From NCBI GenBank assembly GCA_009705435.1, contig WLTJ01000037.1:1-10127 (forward strand): DNA of 10,127 nucleotides. The letters are read 5' to 3'. Within the stretch, counting starts at the first letter, position 1. Each line of letters opens with the position of its first letter. Both the position numbers and the translations under genes were made by a program. Below, piece after piece: positions 6,889-10,127 of this stretch. Source of the DNA: Actinomycetota bacterium. GTDB lineage: Bacteria; Actinomycetota; Acidimicrobiia; Acidimicrobiales; Ilumatobacteraceae. The notes beneath the pieces were generated by a model that saw only the letters and a program-made list of their open reading frames with translations, was not told where the DNA came from and did not search any database.

Positions 6889-8288
6889 GCACGCCCGAAG
6901 ACTCCAAGACATTGTGGCATGGAAGATTTTCTGCTGGACCAGCAGATGAGTTGATGGCCTACACCGCAAGCCTGCCTTTTGATCGGCGGTTATGGCTCGA
7001 TGACATCAATTGTTCGCGCGCTCATGTCAAAGGCTTGGCTCACGTAGCGATCTTGACAGTCAGCGAACGAGATTCCATTTTGCAAGCTCTTGACACAGTT
7101 GAAAATGAAATGTCATCGGGGACTTTTGTTTTCGCACCCAGTGATGAGGATATTCATACCGCTGTGGAACGGCGGGTCACAGAAATTTGTGGAGCGACAG
7201 GTGCCAAATTACATACGGGTCGAAGTCGCAACGATCAATCTGTGACTGGACTTCGGCTGTGGTGCAAACGCGAGGTTCCGCTCGTGGTTCAACGCGTCGT
7301 TGCGCTACAAGAAACTTTGTTGACTCGCGCCCGTGAAGCGGGGACAGGTGACGACGCTGTGTATCTACCTGGCTACACCCATGTACAACGCGCTCAGCCA
7401 GTTCTCTTGGCGCATCACCTTCTCGCCCATGGTTGGGCCTTAGGTCGTGATATTGATCGTTTGCGAGACGCCCTGAGGCGTGCCGATGTATCGCCGCTCG
7501 GCGCTGGTGCCTTAGCGGGTTCGTCACTGCCTCTAGATCCATCGTTCACGGCCAAGGAACTCGGTTTTGCACGACCGTTTGAAAACTCGCTTGACGCAGT
7601 CAGCGATCGCGATTTTGTAGCTGAGATTTTGTTTGGGCTCTCAATGATTGCAATTCACTTGTCGCGGATCGGTGAAGAGTGGGTTCTGTGGACCAGCGAC
7701 GAATTTGGATTCGCGGTACTTGACGATGGATACGCAACAGGTTCGTCAATGCTTCCGCAAAAGAAGAATGCTGATATCGCCGAATTGGCACGTGGTAAAG
7801 CAGGTCGAGTGATCGGTGACCTCGTCGGCTTATTGACAACGCTCAAAGGTTTGCCACTGGCCTACAATCGCGATTTGCAGGAGGATAAAGAGCCGCTATT
7901 CGATGCTATGGATCAAGTGTCGCTGGCATTATCTGCATTAAACGGAATGATTGCTACGGCGCGTTTCGTTCCTGAACGTATGAAGGCAGCGGCCGATGCT
8001 CCGACAATGGCGGCCACCGACCTGGCCGAGTTTTTGGTGCGCGCCGGTATGCCGTTTCGTGACGCTCATGCCATCGTTGGGGCGCTGGTACGTCGTTCGC
8101 TCAACGGAGAAGGTTCATTGGTCGAGTTAGTCACTGCAGAACCGACATTGGGCGCTGATGCGGCGGCATTGATTGCACCAGGTGTTGGTGTCACGATGCG
8201 CACAACTCCAGGCGGTGCGGGCCCACAGCCAGTCACTGAACAAATCAAGAAGTTTTCCGCGGCACTTGCAAGTTGGAAAAACGCATGA
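6885..8288 (+). CDS. argH: Argininosuccinate lyase
   Basis: Cleaves argininosuccinate to arginine and fumarate, the last step of the pathway; cytoplasmic homotetramer of the fumarase/aspartase superfamily. 467 residues from GTG 6885, matching the family (about 460-475). Landmarks: LWHGRFS near the N-terminus, DEDIHTAVERRV (87-98), HTGRSRNDQ (110-118), GYTHVQRAQPV with catalytic His166 (163-173), the flexible catalytic-serine loop GSSMLPQKKNADIAELARGK (286-305), then LPLAYNRDLQEDKEPLFD (323-340). The loop departs from the usual GSSxMPQKKNPD: Met and Leu are in atypical order, and Ala follows Asn instead of Pro. The Ser pair, Lys and Asn are retained, so activity is expected. The frame stays open upstream into argR, but the GTGA overlap with the argR stop and the GAGG site favour 6885. 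argG, normally next to argH, is absent here. Confidence 0.96.
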   Translation: MSTPEDSKTLWHGRFSAGPADELMAYTASLPFDRRLWLDDINCSRAHVKGLAHVAILTVSERDSILQALDTVENEMSSGTFVFAPSDEDIHTAVERRVTEICGATGAKLHTGRSRNDQSVTGLRLWCKREVPLVVQRVVALQETLLTRAREAGTGDDAVYLPGYTHVQRAQPVLLAHHLLAHGWALGRDIDRLRDALRRADVSPLGAGALAGSSLPLDPSFTAKELGFARPFENSLDAVSDRDFVAEILFGLSMIAIHLSRIGEEWVLWTSDEFGFAVLDDGYATGSSMLPQKKNADIAELARGKAGRVIGDLVGLLTTLKGLPLAYNRDLQEDKEPLFDAMDQVSLALSALNGMIATARFVPERMKAAADAPTMAATDLAEFLVRAGMPFRDAHAIVGALVRRSLNGEGSLVELVTAEPTLGADAAALIAPGVGVTMRTTPGGAGPQPVTEQIKKFSAALASWKNA

Positions 8289-8914
8289 CCTTGAGACTCT
8301 TCGGCGAAGTGCTCGTCACGATGCTGGTGATTCTTGACCCGCCGGGCAATGTGCCGATTTTCTTAGCGGTCACTCGGCAACTGTCAGAGAAAGAACGGAA
8401 TCGTGCAGCCTTCTTGGCAATCGGTACGGCGTTTTTAGTGATTGTTTTGTTTGCCTTTGGTGGTCAAACAATCCTTGACTACTTGCATGTTTCTGTGCCG
8501 GCATTGCAAGGTGCAGGGGGCTTGCTCTTATTGTTGGTTGCACTGCAACTTCTTTATGGCAAGGGTGGCGATGATGGATATATTGAGGCCACGCCGGAAC
8601 AACGCACATCAATTGCCATGGTTCCCCTCGGCACGCCGTTACTCGCTGGTCCAGGAGCCATCGTGGCGACGATCGTGTTCTTTGGCAAGGCAGATGGTTT
8701 TAATGAATCAGCCACAGTGCTGCTGGCTATCGCAGTCGCTCTATTTATTTCGATGATTGCCTTGCGCTTCAGTGGCCTCGTGCAAAAGATTGTCCGTCCG
8801 ACAGGTGTGTTGCTGCTCGCTCGGGTCGCGGGCATGATCTTGGCAGCTGTTGCTGTGCAGATGATCGCTGATGCAGTGACGGAATTCGTTCGTGTCGGCT
8901 CGCAGGGAATGTAA
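8285..8914 (+). CDS. MarC family (UPF0056) integral membrane protein
   Basis: 209 residues from ATG 8285, with about six hydrophobic segments (near 6-30, 41-62, 73-91, 110-133, 143-162, 175-197). Family motifs are ILDPPGNVPIFLAVT (16-30), PLGTPLLAGPGAI (114-126) and the C-terminal RVAGMILAAVAVQMIADAV (180-198). MarC proteins are inner-membrane proteins of mostly unknown function. Some relatives are classed as neutral amino acid transporters (the 6-TM NAAT family), while the original link to multiple antibiotic resistance is not supported as a function. ATG 8285 overlaps the argH stop (ATGA). That and the position of MTLRLFGEVL favour this start over a TTG 12 nt upstream. Its coupling to argH suggests a possible link to amino acid export, but this is only context. 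Family is secure, substrate unknown. Confidence 0.92.
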   Translation: MTLRLFGEVLVTMLVILDPPGNVPIFLAVTRQLSEKERNRAAFLAIGTAFLVIVLFAFGGQTILDYLHVSVPALQGAGGLLLLLVALQLLYGKGGDDGYIEATPEQRTSIAMVPLGTPLLAGPGAIVATIVFFGKADGFNESATVLLAIAVALFISMIALRFSGLVQKIVRPTGVLLLARVAGMILAAVAVQMIADAVTEFVRVGSQGM

Positions 8915-8918
8915 GACA

Positions 8919-9329
8919 ATGTCGTATGTACACACCCTCCGAGTTCGTTATGGCGAGTGCGATATGCAACGTGTTGTCTTCAATGCAAACTATTTCGCCT
9001 ACTGCGACGATGCAGTTGATACATGGACACGATTCGCTTTGGCTGATGAATTAAAGAAAGCTGGAACGACAACCGACCTGCATGCTGTCGGATTTGATTT
9101 CATGCTCAAGACCACGCAACTCACGTGGCATTCACCAGTAAAGTTTGGTGACACGCTGGATATGAAATGTGAAGTTTCGCGATGGGGCAACAGCAGCTTT
9201 GATGTGGCGATCAATGGAGTGGTCAATGGTGATTCACGATTTGACGCAGTGATTACCTATGTCAGTGTCGACCCCGTGACGCAACGGCCCGCACCGATTC
9301 CGACGATTGTCAGGGAATCTCTCTCGTAG
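8919..9329 (+). CDS. Acyl-CoA thioesterase, YbgC/4HBT (hotdog) family
   Basis: 136-residue single hotdog-domain protein of the 4-hydroxybenzoyl-CoA thioesterase/YbgC/FadM type, which hydrolyses acyl-CoA thioesters in the cytoplasm. The N-terminal signature RVRYGECDMQRVVFNANYFA (8-27) matches the family pattern R-(Y/F)-x-(E/D)-x-D-xx-(G)-x-(V)-xx-x-x-Y; Asp15 is the likely catalytic acid. The central hotdog helix follows (about 26-45), then strands around FMLKTTQLTWHSPVKFGDTL (61-80), which resemble the family segment xxxxxxxPxxxGDxL. The true acyl substrate cannot be read from sequence. ATG 8919 is chosen because it puts the hotdog signature at the usual distance from the N-terminus; AGGGA (8904-8908) lies 10 nt upstream. 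It follows marC by 4 nt, so it is probably cotranscribed, although no link to arginine metabolism is evident. Confidence 0.9.
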   Translation: MSYVHTLRVRYGECDMQRVVFNANYFAYCDDAVDTWTRFALADELKKAGTTTDLHAVGFDFMLKTTQLTWHSPVKFGDTLDMKCEVSRWGNSSFDVAINGVVNGDSRFDAVITYVSVDPVTQRPAPIPTIVRESLS

Positions 9330-9356
9330 CGGTTTGAAGCCTGCTTAACTAGGCAC

Positions 9357-9632
9357 ATGGAAGATTTGGCGATCTTAGGCGCGGTCATTATTTGCTCAGT
9401 CATTGTGCTTGGCTTTCTGGCGATATTGGCACTGCGCGCTTCATCAGGTTCATTCCTTAGGCGTTTGATCGGTTTAGTGATAGGTCTTTTGGCTGCCGTA
9501 GCGGGTGCATTTTTGGCTCTGCTTAAAATTGGGATTGGACTTCGCGCTGTAGGGGGAGTGGTTTTTATACTTGGAGTATTAGCAGTCGTGAATAATTTGC
9601 GTCGTGGGCGTACGAATCACAATTCCCAATGA
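9357..9632 (+). CDS. Small hydrophobic membrane protein, function unknown
   Basis: 91 residues, not recognised as any named family. Three hydrophobic stretches are visible: about 5-27 (LAILGAVIICSVIVLGFLAI), 36-57 and 62-78. They are separated by a short basic turn (SFLRRL, about 32-37) and the pair LRAVG, and the protein ends in a hydrophilic basic tail (LRRGRTNHNSQ). By the positive-inside rule the arginine-rich tail is probably cytoplasmic. ATG 9357 has only a weak AGG 3 nt upstream, so initiation may be leaderless or from a nonstandard site. It starts 27 nt after the thioesterase stop, and its 3' end overlaps the oppositely oriented DUF2332 gene by 16 nt. The long open frame with consistent hydrophobic composition supports a real gene. 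Confidence 0.7.
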   Translation: MEDLAILGAVIICSVIVLGFLAILALRASSGSFLRRLIGLVIGLLAAVAGAFLALLKIGIGLRAVGGVVFILGVLAVVNNLRRGRTNHNSQ

Positions 9633-10127
9633 ATCCAATTCCCGTGTGGATGAGTGCGCGCCAGGCGTGTACTGACCTGTTGTCCGTTGCGCCATGTGAC
9701 TAGGGAAATGACAGTGATATCTTCGCCTTCGTTGCTGCTGACAGGGAGTTCAGGAGTCTCAAGTGGGCTTTCTGCGATGACCCAACTGACATCGGTGGTT
9801 GTGCCGATACGAACAAGCTCATTGACAAAGCTGTTGCGTTGAGCGGGGGAGAGGTAATTCATGACCCAACTTGTTGTGACGGTTGGATGACCGTAAGCAG
9901 ATGCTTCAGCAACAAGACGCACTATGTTTTCGACAGCATCACCAGTGTCAATTCGTAAGTTGCTCTGACGTGCGAGATTGATCGCGCTGTGGAGTCGCGT
10001 GAACCTGTCAACTTGGTCTGGCCAGACACACGCTTGTAGCCAGCGCACTGCAACTTCGTCATGCACATCAATCGGCTGGACATCAATCCCAACTGACCAA
10101 TTCACTATCGGAACGTGATCAGTGAGT
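9617..10127 (-). CDS. DUF2332 family protein, C-terminal part (5' end outside window)
   Basis: The minus-strand frame is open from the window edge (10127) to TGA at 9617-9619, giving 169 complete codons. The first visible residues are LTDHVPI, followed by VNWSVGIDVQPIDVHDEVAV. A GTG at 10103-10105 is therefore an internal Val, not the start. Visible blocks GIDVQPIDV, WLQACVWPDQVDRFTRL (about 30-46), an 'SWVMNYLS' strand near 109-116, and the C-terminal LARTHPHGNWIHWEL match the C-terminal half of DUF2332 proteins as I know them, a family widespread in actinobacteria and about 330-360 residues long. No function is established and I see no recognisable catalytic motif. Convergent with the small membrane protein gene, with overlapping 3' ends. 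Family assignment is from memory of the motif layout. Confidence 0.82.
   Translation of the reverse strand, partial: LTDHVPIVNWSVGIDVQPIDVHDEVAVRWLQACVWPDQVDRFTRLHSAINLARQSNLRIDTGDAVENIVRLVAEASAYGHPTVTTSWVMNYLSPAQRNSFVNELVRIGTTTDVSWVIAESPLETPELPVSSNEGEDITVISLVTWRNGQQVSTRLARTHPHGNWIHWEL

Larger units (their letters stand above)
2291..8288 (+). other. Arginine biosynthesis operon argC-argB-argD-argF-argR-argH
   Basis: Six same-strand genes joined at every boundary by 4-nt stop/start overlaps: ATGA at 3346, 4266, 5480 and 6394, and GTGA at 6885. This implies one transcript with translational coupling. The order matches the actinobacterial argCJBDFRGH cluster minus argJ and argG. marC (ATGA overlap at 8285) and a thioesterase gene (4-nt gap) are probably on the same message, extending it to about 9329. 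No internal promoter or terminator was found by eye. Confidence 0.85.

Noticed and set aside
8273..8284. TTG 8273 as the marC start
   Set aside because: ATG 8285 gives the same ATGA overlap seen throughout the operon and the normal MarC N-terminus.
8892..8918. Upstream start at 8892 for the thioesterase
   Set aside because: It adds nine residues encoded inside marC; ATG 8919 gives the usual short N-terminus before the hotdog signature.
9328..9345. Possible hairpin (AGCGG / CCTGCT with a one-base bulge) after the thioesterase gene
   Set aside because: The stem is short and bulged, and no T-run follows, so it is not a supportable intrinsic terminator.
10103..10105. GTG as the start of the DUF2332 gene
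   Set aside because: The frame continues upstream to the window edge and the block GIDVQPIDV lies in the middle of DUF2332 proteins, so this is an internal Val.

Overview
The window looks like ordinary core chromosome of an actinobacterium. The main evidence is the arginine gene order C-B-D-F-R-H downstream of pheT, a DUF2332-family gene, and a GTG start with no Shine-Dalgarno sequence. Base composition is roughly balanced (about half G+C by eye), well below typical high-G+C actinobacteria. This would suit a low-G+C aquatic lineage, possibly Acidimicrobiia-like, but that placement is inference. I see no mobile element, phage gene, CRISPR array, tRNA or rRNA.

Layout: 1-1602 is the 3' part of pheT (plus strand, 5' end outside the window). 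1623-2195 is a YqgE/AlgH-family gene on the minus strand, convergent with pheT. 2196-2290 is a 95-bp divergent intergenic region. It carries a plausible sigma70-type promoter and two tandem ARG-box-like operators directly against the argC start. 2291-8288 is a compact arginine operon, argC-argB-argD-argF-argR-argH, in which every junction is a 4-nt ATGA or GTGA overlap. marC (8285-8914) continues the run with another ATGA overlap, and a hotdog-fold thioesterase (8919-9329) follows after 4 nt. 9357-9632 encodes a small membrane protein of unknown function. 9617-10127 (minus) is the 3' part of a DUF2332-family gene whose stop overlaps that small gene. No gene-free stretch exceeds 300 bases.

Function: ArgB, ArgC and ArgD take N-acetylglutamate to N-acetylornithine, ArgF makes citrulline from ornithine, ArgH makes arginine from argininosuccinate, and ArgR is the arginine-responsive regulator. 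Two steps usually encoded in this actinobacterial cluster are absent: argJ (removal or recycling of the acetyl group) and argG (argininosuccinate synthase). They must be elsewhere or replaced. ArgR encoded inside an operon headed by ARG-like boxes implies negative autoregulation, and ArgB carries the signatures of arginine-inhibited acetylglutamate kinases.

Nothing here is a clearly new system. The points most worth checking are the apparently leaderless, doubly operated argC promoter, the missing argJ and argG, and the coupling of a MarC-family membrane protein to argH.
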